Position numbers and translations under genes: made by a program. Shown here piece by piece: positions 1 to 6,654 of a stretch of DNA of 64,000 nt (the stretch's first letter is position 1; each line of letters begins with the position of its first letter). The stretch is from NCBI GenBank assembly GCA_050010595.1, contig JBEKKS010000006.1:1-64000 (forward strand), in the 5' to 3' direction. The stretch comes from Palsa-513 sp050010595. Lineage in GTDB: Bacteria; Actinomycetota; Thermoleophilia; Solirubrobacterales; Solirubrobacteraceae. The notes beneath the pieces are model-generated. The model ran no database searches, was not told the origin of the DNA, and saw only the letters and a list, made by a program, of their open reading frames with translations.

Positions 1-49
1 AGCTGCCCAGCGCTAGAATGCGCCGCCCGGCGGCAGTCCAAACACGCCC

Positions 50-122
<73 letters not shown>

Positions 123-409
123 CTGAAAGCCTGCAACCGCGGGCTTTGTGCATCATGCGTTACTACTCCTGGGCGAGACCGGTAGCGGGGGGACGACCTC
201 CACGGGCTCCTGCAAATTGTCCAACTCGGTAGTCGGGCTCCGATCGGAGCGGACGCTCCCTCGTCGCGCATTGGGGTCACGACCCCCGAAGCGTCGACCG
301 TGCTCGCTTCACCGAAATGCGAGCGTGGTCTGCTTGTTGCGCGGTTGGCGACTGTCGGCCATGGCTCTCGGGAGCGCGTCCGGGCCGACCCCGGGCCGGG
401 TTGGTTGTT
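123..409. other. no gene recognised
   Basis: This stretch lies between tRNA-Lys and the end of the leftward DUF1272 gene. Open frames exist on both strands, but their translations are Arg/Pro/Ser-rich and look like nothing I recognise. I see no strong hairpin, repeat or promoter here. Confidence 0.5.
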
Positions 410-652
410 TCAGGCGCACTCCGCGTGGGGCTTGGTGAAGCGCGTGGTTGAAGCGGGGGATGTCAATAGTTTCGCTGCAGGACGGGTCGGGCGTAGCACG
501 AAGTCGCCCCCGCAGTTGGGACAGATGCCGCCGAATCGTGTTTCGGCGCAATCGGCGCAGAACGTGCACTCGAACGTGCAGATCCGCGCGTCCGGTGACC
601 CGTTTGGCAGGTCGCGGTCGCAGCATTCGCAGTTCGGGAGGAGCGTCAGCAC
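410..652 (-). CDS. DUF1272 cysteine-rich small protein
   Basis: An 80-residue protein with nine cysteines: C8, C10 and C11 (NCECCDRDLP), C25, C29, C32 and C35 (ICTFECTFCADC), and C44 and C47 (CPNC). This arrangement and the surrounding residues are the DUF1272 family signature, a small predicted zinc-binding protein of unknown function. The zinc-binding part ends near residue 55; the rest is a variable tail. It lies 28 nt downstream of the DJ-1/PfpI gene on the same strand, so the two are probably cotranscribed. The family assignment is firm from the motif; the role is unknown. Confidence 0.85.
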   Translation of the reverse strand: MLTLLPNCECCDRDLPNGSPDARICTFECTFCADCAETRFGGICPNCGGDFVLRPTRPAAKLLTSPASTTRFTKPHAECA

Positions 653-680
653 GCGGTGGCCGAGGGCGGAGACCCGGGGC

Positions 681-1280
681 TCATGGGCTCCGGTGGCCCC
701 ATGCAGTCGGGGCGATGTCGATCCGTCGGTGTTCGAGTACGTGCTCGCGTTTCTCGGCGGCCTGGGCGCCGAGGATGCGCTCGAGCAGGTGTAGCGCTAG
801 GTCGAGTCCGCTGGCGCCGCCGCCTGCGGTGAGGATGTCGCCGTCATCGACCCAGCGGGCGTGTGGTTGGACGTCCGCGCCGCTGGCGCGTAGGTCGTCG
901 AGCGCGGCGTGGTGGGTGACGGCGGGGCGACCGTCGAGGAGGCCTGCTTTGGCGAGGAGCATCGCGCCGGTGCAAACGCTCGCGATTATCGATCGCCGAG
1001 CGTGCCGCTCGGCGATCGCCGCCGGGATGTCGCCGCGCAGGTATTCGGCGTAGGCGCCGGTCTGCTCGTTGCGCGCCACCCAGCCTCCGCCGGGAACGAT
1101 CAGAAGTCCGGGAGCCTCGGCTAGCGCAGCGTGAGGAACGATCGTCATGCCGTGGCTCGCGGTGACGGTGGCGGTTGGCTTGAGCGTGACCAGTTTGGGT
1201 GTCAGCGGGCTCAGCACCTCGAACGGGCCGATCGCGTCAAGCTCGTCAACGCCGTCATAGATGAGGATTTCGGTTTGCAT
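681..1280 (-). CDS. DJ-1/PfpI family protein
   Basis: A 199-residue single-domain class I glutamine amidotransferase-like protein. The nucleophile elbow reads ASVCTGA with Cys103, followed by the family's LLAKAGLLDGRPAVTHH segment; an acidic patch DELD near residues 12-15 corresponds to the usual DJ-1 acidic residue. Relatives include isonitrile hydratases, glyoxalase III-like enzymes and proteases; the substrate cannot be told from sequence. The ATG start is 52 nt from the divergent GlxA-type regulator, whose own N-terminal domain is a paralogue of this protein (same CTGA elbow and LLDGR/ATTH segment). The DUF1272 gene follows on the same strand. Confidence 0.88.
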   Translation of the reverse strand: MQTEILIYDGVDELDAIGPFEVLSPLTPKLVTLKPTATVTASHGMTIVPHAALAEAPGLLIVPGGGWVARNEQTGAYAEYLRGDIPAAIAERHARRSIIASVCTGAMLLAKAGLLDGRPAVTHHAALDDLRASGADVQPHARWVDDGDILTAGGGASGLDLALHLLERILGAQAAEKREHVLEHRRIDIAPTAWGHRSP

Positions 1281-1332
1281 GTGGCGGATCGTCGCAGTGG
1301 ACGGGTAGTGCCGCCAGTGGCAGAATCGACAT
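1281..1332. promoter_or_regulatory. shared divergent promoter region with possible operator
   Basis: The 52 nt between the two divergent starts must hold both promoters. An imperfect palindrome TGCC-gccagt-GGCA lies at 1309-1322, and a CAGTGG hexamer occurs twice (about 1295 and 1315). This could be the site of the adjacent AraC-type regulator; that is inference only. Confidence 0.35.
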
Positions 1333-2304
1333 ATGTCGCGTGAATCCAGCCATCCGCATAACGTGGCCGTGTTGGCGCTCGACGCGGTCGTGCCGATGGA
1401 CCTGGCGGCGCCGACCCAGGTCTTCGGCTACGAGGAGCTCGCGCCCTACCAGTTGACGCTTTGCGGACGCGCGCCCGGCCCCGTGATGACGACACGCGGG
1501 TTCGCTGTCGTCACGAGTATCGGGCTCGAGGCGCTACAAGCTGCGGACACGGTGGTCGTGCCCGGATTTGCCCCTCACCACCTCGCCGCCGACGATCCGG
1601 TGCTCGATGCGCTGCGCGAAGCGCACGCGCGTAACGCACGGATCGTCTCGATCTGTACCGGCGCCTTCGCGCTGGCCGCGGCAGGGCTGCTCGACGGGCG
1701 ACGGGCGACAACGCACTGGCTGCACGCCGACGAACTCGCCGAGCGGTGGCCGCTCGTAAACGTCACTGCCGACGTGCTCTACGTGCACGACGAGCCGAAC
1801 ATCGCCACGAGCGCCGGCGTCGCGGCAGGCATCGATCTGTGCCTGCACCTCGTGCGCGTCGATCATGGCGCCGCGCTCGCAAACGCGATCGCGCGGCGCA
1901 TGGTCGTCGCGCCACATCGCGCAGGCGGCCAAGCACAGTACGTCGAGATGCCGCTCCCCGATGACCGGCTCGCCGGAGGATCACTCGAGCCGACACGCAC
2001 CTGGGCACTCGAGCGACTACACGAACCAATCGCCGTACGCGACATGGCACGCCACGCGCTCGTGTCCGAGCGCACGTTCGCACGACACTTCGTAGCGGAG
2101 ACCGGCACCACACCGCTGCGCTGGCTCCACACGCAACGCCTGCTCCGCGCCCGCGAGCTGCTGGAGCGCACCCAGCTGCCGATCGAGGAAGTAGCCCGCC
2201 GCAGCGGCTTCGGCACGGCCACCTCGCTGCGAACGCACCTCGCCCGAAACATCGCCACAACGCCGACCGCCTACCGCACCCAGTTCGCCCGCGACCCAGC
2301 CTGA
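1333..2304 (+). CDS. GlxA-family transcriptional regulator (DJ-1/PfpI + AraC HTH)
   Basis: A 323-residue two-domain regulator. Residues 10-185 form a DJ-1/PfpI-like domain that keeps the cysteine of the elbow (SICTGAF, Cys108). Residues about 220-318 are an AraC/XylS double helix-turn-helix (RDMARHALVSERTFARHF and PIEEVARRSGFGTATSLRTH). The family normally activates a neighbouring operon; here the obvious target is the divergent DJ-1/PfpI-DUF1272 pair. The ATG at 1333 gives the normal family length. The ligand is unknown; no enzymatic activity is implied for the retained cysteine. Confidence 0.92.
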   Translation: MSRESSHPHNVAVLALDAVVPMDLAAPTQVFGYEELAPYQLTLCGRAPGPVMTTRGFAVVTSIGLEALQAADTVVVPGFAPHHLAADDPVLDALREAHARNARIVSICTGAFALAAAGLLDGRRATTHWLHADELAERWPLVNVTADVLYVHDEPNIATSAGVAAGIDLCLHLVRVDHGAALANAIARRMVVAPHRAGGQAQYVEMPLPDDRLAGGSLEPTRTWALERLHEPIAVRDMARHALVSERTFARHFVAETGTTPLRWLHTQRLLRARELLERTQLPIEEVARRSGFGTATSLRTHLARNIATTPTAYRTQFARDPA

Positions 2305-2470
2305 CGTGACTCCTCGTGGGCGACAGCGGTAGCGAGACCCCTGGATCGCACGCTCTCTCGCTCTGTGTCCGTAGCAGCAACGGCGGTGCGCGACCCAGCG
2401 TGGAGAGCAGAACTCTCCGACGCAGTTCCCGGCCGCTGACCGTTCTGCATGCTCGTGAGAGCGCAGCTGT

Positions 2471-3271
2471 TTAGGCGAGCGGTTGTGCGATCTGATCGAG
2501 TCCGGGGACCCGCCCGCCATTCAGGCCGAATCGCTCGTGGATCACAACGGCGATCTCCTTGTGGCGTAGCGGTGTCGTTTCGCGAGCTGTCGGGGTTTGC
2601 TCGATGAGGATGAACCCGTGCTGTGGGTCGGATCGGATCAAGGTCCGCCGGCCGTCAGCCGCGGTCGCGCTGATTATCGGTCCGCGCACGAACGGAGATT
2701 CCGGGTGGGTTGAAGTCAGCCAATTGGCGGTCTGCACATCAACCAACGGCACCGGACTTGCGATCACCCCGTATTGATCGACCCACTCGTCCCCGCAAGC
2801 GGCCTGCATGACCAGCTCAGGCTCGTCCCACACGACGCGGAAACGCCAACCTGATTGCTCGTATGGCCCGCCTGCAGCGAACGGGAGCGGCTCGAGTAGC
2901 CCGCCGAACCCAAACCCGACGTCTGCCAGCCAGGGCTGATCGTCGATCCACACGCGCAGCACCAGATGCGTGCGCGGACGAATCGGACCTGGCCATCCCC
3001 CAGTGCGCGCTCGCGCCAACAGCATGTCTATCTCGAACCCGAGCTGTTGCAGCCCGGCCTTCAGCAGCAGATTCTGCTCAAAGCAGTACCCGCCCTGACG
3101 CTCCCCGACAAGCTTGCGCTCGATATCCCCTTGATCCAAAGAGACCGGCCGTCCGGACCATGGGTCGAGGTTCTCAAACGGAATCGATGTCGCGTGCGCA
3201 CGATGGACCGCGGCAAGCGTCGGCGAACCGCGAAGCTCGATCCGATCCAGGTAGCCGCCAAGATCGAACAC
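2471..3271 (-). CDS. nat: arylamine N-acetyltransferase
   Basis: A 266-residue cytosolic enzyme that moves an acetyl group from acetyl-CoA to arylamines or hydrazines through a cysteine intermediate. All three catalytic residues are visible: Cys63 in QGGYCFEQN, His102 in PRTHLVLRV and Asp117 in WLADVGFG. The N-terminal start MFDLGGYLDRI and the PFENLDP segment are typical of bacterial NATs, and the length matches the family (about 270-280). It stands alone: 166 nt separate it from the convergent regulator gene, and the Doc toxin gene on the same strand lies 52 nt upstream. Confidence 0.95.
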   Translation of the reverse strand: MFDLGGYLDRIELRGSPTLAAVHRAHATSIPFENLDPWSGRPVSLDQGDIERKLVGERQGGYCFEQNLLLKAGLQQLGFEIDMLLARARTGGWPGPIRPRTHLVLRVWIDDQPWLADVGFGFGGLLEPLPFAAGGPYEQSGWRFRVVWDEPELVMQAACGDEWVDQYGVIASPVPLVDVQTANWLTSTHPESPFVRGPIISATAADGRRTLIRSDPQHGFILIEQTPTARETTPLRHKEIAVVIHERFGLNGGRVPGLDQIAQPLA

Positions 3272-3323
3272 GTAGACAAACCGTACCGACCGTCACCCGA
3301 CTGCTGGCCGTCGGGATGCCGGC

Positions 3324-3722
3324 TTACCTGGTTGGTGTCGTGTCCGTCCGTGTTCCCAACCAGGCGACGATCCCCGCCCGGCTGGCCTCGCCGGCGGCCA
3401 CGCGCTCTACGAGCGGCACGTCGACGTTGGGGTTGGCGCCCTGGAACGGGCGTCCGTTAGCTTCGAGGAACAGGCCAGTCACGATGAACGCAGTGCGTTT
3501 GTTGCCGTCCGGCAGCGGGTGGTTTCGTGCGAGACGCTCGAGCAGTACAGCCGCTTTCTCAAGCAGCGTCGGGTAGAGCTCGACATCACCAAAGCCGGCG
3601 CGTGGAGCGGCTAGCGCTGACTGTGCGAGACCTACGTTTGGAAGTCGGGACACCTGCTCGGCGGTTATGCCAAGGACGCTTGCGGCGACGTCACAGAAGT
3701 CCCCGAACTCGGGGTAGTGCAT
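3324..3722 (-). CDS. doc: Doc-type Fic-domain toxin
   Basis: A 132-residue protein with the Fic/Doc core HPLPDGNKRTAF (His68, Asp72, Asn74, Lys75, Arg76). In the phage P1 Doc family this motif, with Lys after the Asn, phosphorylates EF-Tu on threonine and stalls translation. The length is that of Doc toxins (about 125-135). Its ATG directly abuts the stop codon of the 56-residue gene upstream (3723-3893), the arrangement expected for antitoxin and toxin. The toxic activity is inferred from family membership. It sits about 1.5 kb from the tRNA-Tyr island, which brings two more toxin-antitoxin pairs. Confidence 0.9.
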   Translation of the reverse strand: MHYPEFGDFCDVAASVLGITAEQVSRLPNVGLAQSALAAPRAGFGDVELYPTLLEKAAVLLERLARNHPLPDGNKRTAFIVTGLFLEANGRPFQGANPNVDVPLVERVAAGEASRAGIVAWLGTRTDTTPTR

Positions 3723-3893
3723 CTACTTGCCGAGGCGGCGCAGCGTCTCGTGATGCTCGGCAGTGAAACGCTCGCGCTGAGCCTTGCGGGACTGCTCATT
3801 GCCGGGCAGTCCGCGCTTCAGGGGCCTCGCCGGCGAGCCGTTCGACTCTGCCGACTTCGGCTCTGGCACGCGCTTGGGCTTCGATGTCGCCAT
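3723..3893 (-). CDS. small basic protein, probable antitoxin of the Doc toxin
   Basis: A 56-residue ORF (ATG at 3893, TAG at 3725-3723) ending at the base before the doc start. The N-terminal half is Lys/Pro/Ser-rich and looks disordered. The C-terminal half (KRGLPGNEQSRKAQ, then RERFTAEHHETLRRLGK) is likely helical. I do not recognise a Phd-like DNA-binding domain, so it is either a minimal antitoxin that only masks the toxin or a truncated form. A TACGAT box ends only 9 nt before the ATG and no Shine-Dalgarno sequence is visible, so a leaderless transcript is possible. The antitoxin assignment rests on position and size only. Confidence 0.6.
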   Translation of the reverse strand: MATSKPKRVPEPKSAESNGSPARPLKRGLPGNEQSRKAQRERFTAEHHETLRRLGK

Positions 3894-4094
3894 CGACACA
3901 TCGTAGCCGCCGCCGGCGCGCTATCTCAGCGATCGACCGCGCAACGCCCGCGACAAGCGACTCCATCTCGTGCACGGAGTCTGTGAATCGCGGCGGCCGT
4001 CACTACTGCAACGACCGAGCAGCAGGAGCGCGCGAGTCCGTCCGTGCGTTACTGCTGTCGCCCAAGTCGGGTAACCGCTGATTACCCTGGGCGT

Positions 4095-4655
4095 GTGGCC
4101 ACGAGGCTGGAGACACCGCGGCTGGTTCTCCGTACCTATGAGGCGCGCGACGTTGACGCGTGGATCGCGATGTTCAGCGACCCTGAGGTGACTCGCTTTC
4201 TTGGCCCGGCGTCCCAGGCACTCGCGCGAACCGCAGAGACGTTCCAGACGCAGCTGCAGATCCGCCACGCGATGGAGGAGGAGCTCGGCTACGCGGTGTG
4301 GGCTGTCGAGCACAAGGCCACGGGCAGGTTCATCGGGCAGTGTGGGCTGCGGCCGGCCGCGCTGATGGATCCGAGCGCCGGCTCGGAGATCGACCTCGGC
4401 TACCACTTCACCCGCGCGTCGTGGGGCCAGGGCTACGCGAGTGAATCGGTCATCGCAGTGCTCGCGCACGGCCTCGGCGCGGTCGGCTTGACCCGGGCGA
4501 TGGCGGTCGCCGACCCTGAGAACGTCGGCTCGTGGCGAGTCATGGAGAAGGCCGGCATGCGTTACGAGGGCAGCGCCTCCTACTACGGGCTCGTCGACCT
4601 CAAGAAGTACGTTGCCGAGCGCGACTGGTGGCAACGGCCCGTGGTAACAGCCTGA
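4095..4655 (+). CDS. GNAT family N-acetyltransferase (RimJ/RimL-like)
   Basis: A 186-residue acetyltransferase. The protein proper begins at TRLETPRLVLR, the classic first strand of RimJ/RimL-type enzymes, so I use the GTG at 4095, not an upstream ATG at 4044 whose added residues look random. The acetyl-CoA loop is RASWGQGYASE, followed by the helix that ends GSWRVMEKAGMRYEG. A TACCCT box lies 6-11 nt before the GTG with no Shine-Dalgarno sequence, consistent with leaderless expression. The acceptor (ribosomal protein N-terminus, small molecule or drug) cannot be told. Confidence 0.88.
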   Translation: MATRLETPRLVLRTYEARDVDAWIAMFSDPEVTRFLGPASQALARTAETFQTQLQIRHAMEEELGYAVWAVEHKATGRFIGQCGLRPAALMDPSAGSEIDLGYHFTRASWGQGYASESVIAVLAHGLGAVGLTRAMAVADPENVGSWRVMEKAGMRYEGSASYYGLVDLKKYVAERDWWQRPVVTA

Positions 4656-4744
4656 AGTCGCGACAGCCGGGCGCGGCAGGGGCGCGCGCTCGTCTATCAG
4701 CGATGGTCACAATGCCTCGGAGATGGTCGCGGAATGGGTCGGCG

Positions 4745-4915
4745 TCAGTCCGTGAGCCCGGCTGTGACGAGGCGCAGTCCGACGTCGAACGTGTCTAGGT
4801 CGCGTAGGTGGCCGTGGCGCGCGTCCAGCGACCGCTCGCAAGGTCGTTCTCGAGCGCGGCTAGCGCGCGTTCGAGGACTTTCGGGTCGAGCTGGCTCCAG
4901 CCGGAGTTGGCTGCG
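4745..4915 (-). pseudogene. 3' remnant of a SAM-dependent methyltransferase, frameshifted
   Basis: Read leftwards from about 4915 the sequence encodes SQLDPKVLERALAALENDL and then ASGRW. After a one-base change of frame near 4825 it continues DARHGHLRDLDTFDVGLRLV and stops at a TGA (4747-4745). The two pieces joined resemble the C-terminal end common in actinobacterial class I methyltransferases (a long helix followed by a DARHGHL / D-x-GLRLV ending). No catalytic Rossmann part remains upstream. I take it as a decayed fragment. The family assignment is from memory of this ending and needs a search. Confidence 0.45.
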
Positions 4916-5205
4916 CGGACCGCCGGGCTAGCGGCCGGGCGGTGGGAACCGCCCAGGGCGACTCGCGCTCGACACCCCTTGCTCTGGAACCCCGACGCAG
5001 GCTCCGGCACATCCCGACCTGCCGCGACGACGCTAACTGGCGGCGTGGTGCCATGCGCCGCCACACGTCCGCCGACGCGGGCCTGGTGCCCGCCCTCTCG
5101 CCTCGCGAAGCCCAAGCGGCTGGCGGCCGCTGGGCAACACGACGTGGAACACGAGACTGGTACCGGGGTCTTGGGCTGGGAGCAAAACCCCCGGATTTGC
5201 AGGTA
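4916..5205. other. no gene recognised, left flank of the tRNA-Tyr island
   Basis: No convincing coding sequence on either strand. Two GGAACACG-like words occur near 5127-5154, resembling the repeated words in the arms of the integrated elements to the right. A CCGGGG...CCCCGG pair of arms (about 5163-5194) could be the original tRNA-Tyr terminator, placed just left of the first att copy. Confidence 0.35.
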
Positions 5206-5257
5206 GTGGCGGGAGAAGGATTCGAACCTTCGAAGGCTGAGCCAACGGATTTACAGT
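5205..5257 (-). repeat. attL: duplicated 3' part of tRNA-Tyr
   Basis: These 53 nt are identical to 8224-8276, the 3' part of the intact tRNA-Tyr gene, from just past its 3' end back to the anticodon. To the right the two sequences diverge at once (TGCCAGC here, CCGTCCC in the tRNA). A fragment of a tRNA gene as one of two direct repeats around foreign genes is the standard mark of tyrosine-recombinase integration. Confidence 0.9.
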
Positions 5258-5361
5258 GCCAGCGAAACTCGTGCTCTCAAGTGTTCTCAGGTCTTCTCAC
5301 GTCGCTCCAGAACGCTGAAATGCGCTGAGATCCCCCGAGTTGGGAACACGTGGGGAACACG
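5235..5361. repeat. element left arm, copy 1
   Basis: A 127-nt segment repeated at 6454-6580 with about 12 differences by eye and no indels. It starts inside the att core and ends in two near-copies of GGGAACACG (about 5342-5350 and 5353-5361). Both copies lie immediately right of an att core, so this is probably the element's own attP arm, possibly with recombinase arm sites. Confidence 0.85.
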
Positions 5362-5370
5362 ACCAGGTGG

Positions 5371-5814
5371 CTACGGTGCGACTCGTTCCACGGTGGTGAG
5401 TCGGTCGATCGATTGGTCGAAAGAGACGACTCGCCGGACATCGGTCGCCTCGGCTAGGGCCGCGAGGTAGGCCTCGGCGTAGTCCAGCCGGTCGAGCTCG
5501 TAGATCTCGAGCGAGCGCAGCAGGACGTCGGTGGCTACCGTCTCGATCGACGGTAGTGCGATGGCTGCGCGCATGAGCTCGGCGACCCTCGGTCGAGGCA
5601 GCTCGTAGAACGACTCGAGGACAAAGACGCACTCGGCGAGGATCAGGTCCGGCAGGAGCAGCGTCTCCTCTCCGGCCAGCATCGCGGTCGCGCGCTTCGC
5701 CATCTCCGGCGGATCGCCGGTCAAGTGGCGTATCACGACGTTGGTGTCGAGAAACGCGGTCAGTGGCGCTTCTCGGCGCGCGTCGCCCGCGTGCTGCGCA
5801 GGATCTCGTCCCAT
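5371..5814 (-). CDS. vapC: VapC-type PIN-domain toxin (element A)
   Basis: A PIN ribonuclease with the acidic residues in order: Asp23 in FLDTNVV, Glu61 in LILAECVF, Asp111 in RLDYAEAYLA and Asp133 in SFDQSID (numbered from the ATG at 5814). PIN toxins of this group cleave tRNA or rRNA when the antitoxin is lost. The ATG at 5814 would overlap vapB by 55 nt and add 17 residues with no resemblance to the domain. The domain itself begins at LTAFLDTN, whose first codon is a CTG at 5763 that overlaps the vapB TGA as CTGA. There is no ATG, GTG or TTG between the two, so the true start may be the CTG; I give the outer limit. Confidence 0.9.
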   Translation of the reverse strand: MGRDPAQHAGDARREAPLTAFLDTNVVIRHLTGDPPEMAKRATAMLAGEETLLLPDLILAECVFVLESFYELPRPRVAELMRAAIALPSIETVATDVLLRSLEIYELDRLDYAEAYLAALAEATDVRRVVSFDQSIDRLTTVERVAP

Positions 5815-6008
5815 GGCGTGCCCCGCTTGCCGGCAGGCACAGGCACGCTCCCGGCGAGGTCGAGGAAGCGCGGGGTACGGGCGATCACCGCTCGTGAGCG
5901 CTCAACCCGAAACAACACGTCGTCGCCATCGCGCAGCTCCAGCGCCTCGCGCACTCGCTTTGGAATCGTGATCTGCCCTTTGGCGGTGACCTTCGCTCTC
6001 GCGTCCAA
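5760..6008 (-). CDS. vapB: AbrB/SpoVT-type antitoxin VapB (element A)
   Basis: An 82-residue antitoxin. The N-terminal swapped-hairpin DNA-binding domain reads KVTAKGQITIPKRVREAL...GDDVLF (residues about 6-37); the C-terminal part, with GTPWDEILRST, should wrap around the PIN toxin. I start at TTG 6008 because a perfect TAAGGAGG Shine-Dalgarno sequence (6021-6014 on this strand) lies 5 nt upstream. The ATG at 6143 would add 45 residues unlike the family and would cover the operator. The stop overlaps a possible CTG start of vapC. Confidence 0.88.
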   Translation of the reverse strand: MDARAKVTAKGQITIPKRVREALELRDGDDVLFRVERSRAVIARTPRFLDLAGSVPVPAGKRGTPWDEILRSTRATRAEKRH

Positions 6009-6016
6009 CAGCGCCT

Positions 6017-6040
6017 CCTTACATATCGATAAGAGTAAGG
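6017..6040. promoter_or_regulatory. candidate vapB autoregulatory operator
   Basis: A perfect inverted repeat CCTTAC (6017-6022) and GTAAGG (6035-6040) with a 12-nt AT-rich spacer containing ATATCGAT. It overlaps the vapB Shine-Dalgarno sequence. AbrB-type antitoxins normally repress their own operon through such palindromes. The sequence is much more AT-rich than its surroundings. Confidence 0.55.
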
Positions 6041-6087
6041 ATAGCTCCGTAGGCGCGATCTGGAGAATCGACTGGGATGATCCAGCG

Positions 6088-6342
6088 GTGACGAAGCTCT
6101 TGGGGCTGGGTGATAGCTCGTTGCTGGAACGGTGCGTGGCCATCGGTGCATTCTGCGCTGGAGCGATCGGCGGAATCGCAGGGCTCGTCGTCGGCGTCGT
6201 CGTTCACTGGCAGACAGCCTGGTTTGCGATCTTCGAGGTCGGAATCCCCGCCGGCATCGTCGGTGGTCTCCTCGGTGTCATCACAGCCCTCCTCATCACG
6301 GCTTTTAGCCGAGCCACGCGAACCGATACTGCGCCCGACTGA
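6088..6342 (+). CDS. possible small two-helix membrane protein
   Basis: From the GTG at 6088 the frame gives 84 residues with two long hydrophobic, glycine-rich stretches (CVAIGAFCAGAIGGIAGLVV and IPAGIVGGLLGVITALLITA), compatible with two membrane helices, and a polar C-terminus. It is divergent from vapB in element A. No Shine-Dalgarno sequence is seen, and the start could lie further upstream. I recognise no family. Composition is the only argument that it is real. Confidence 0.35.
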   Translation: MTKLLGLGDSSLLERCVAIGAFCAGAIGGIAGLVVGVVVHWQTAWFAIFEVGIPAGIVGGLLGVITALLITAFSRATRTDTAPD

Positions 6343-6428
6343 GCGCGCAGCGCGGCAGTCGCAGCCTCGAGGCGTCACTCCCCAGTCACGGCGGCGCTAC
6401 CCCTCCGCCGGACCATCCGGTCCACGAA

Positions 6429-6447
6429 GGCCCGCCGAAGGCGGGCC
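6429..6447. terminator. hairpin at the right end of element A
   Basis: GGCCCGCC (6429-6436), loop GAA, GGCGGGCC (6440-6447). The 28 nt 6427-6454 resemble 8201-8228, left of the intact tRNA-Tyr (about 5 differences). It probably served as terminator for tRNA-Tyr when element A was the outermost insertion. Confidence 0.6.
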
Positions 6448-6453
6448 CGAGTG

Positions 6454-6580
6454 GGCTGAGCCAACGGATTTACAGTGCCAGCAAAACTCGTCCTCTCAAG
6501 TGTTCTCGGGTCTTCTCAGGTCGCTCAGCTAGGCTGAAATGCGCTGAGATGCCTCGAGTTGGGAACACGTAGGGAACACG
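6454..6580. repeat. element left arm, copy 2, with truncated att core
   Basis: Matches 5235-5361 over 127 nt, ending in GGGAACACGTAGGGAACACG. On its left the att core is incomplete: compared with 8222-8262, 26 nt (tRNA T arm and 3' acceptor strand) are missing between GAGTGG and GCTGAG. This is the junction of two tandem insertions, damaged by a short deletion. Confidence 0.85.
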
Positions 6581-6654
6581 GTCCCGCTCCGTTGAGGACG
6601 GCAATCTCAACGCCGGACCATCCAGCTCACCACGTGACGGTGCGCTCGGGCTGC

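Larger units (their letters stand above)
5206..6453. mobile_element. element A: integrated mini-element in tRNA-Tyr carrying vapBC
   Basis: The left end is a perfect copy of the tRNA-Tyr 3' part (5206-5257) followed by a 104-nt arm. The right end is a terminator-like hairpin (6429-6447) followed by an incomplete att copy that begins element B. Inside are a PIN toxin, its AbrB-type antitoxin and one possible small membrane ORF. No recombinase gene is present, so the element is either a relic or one mobilised in trans. Boundaries are inferred from the repeats. Confidence 0.7.

Noticed and set aside
300..794. long plus-strand open frame across the DUF1272 gene
   Set aside because: It is the antisense shadow of a clear DUF1272 coding sequence; its translation has no recognisable pattern.
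4942..5328. plus-strand frame reading VAGEGFEPSKAEPTDLQ over attL
   Set aside because: That string is the translation of a tRNA 3' end and appears wherever such sequence is translated; it is not a gene.
5725..6087. upstream part of the plus-strand frame that leads into the small membrane ORF
   Set aside because: It lies antisense to vapB and its operator; only the hydrophobic part after 6088 looks protein-like.
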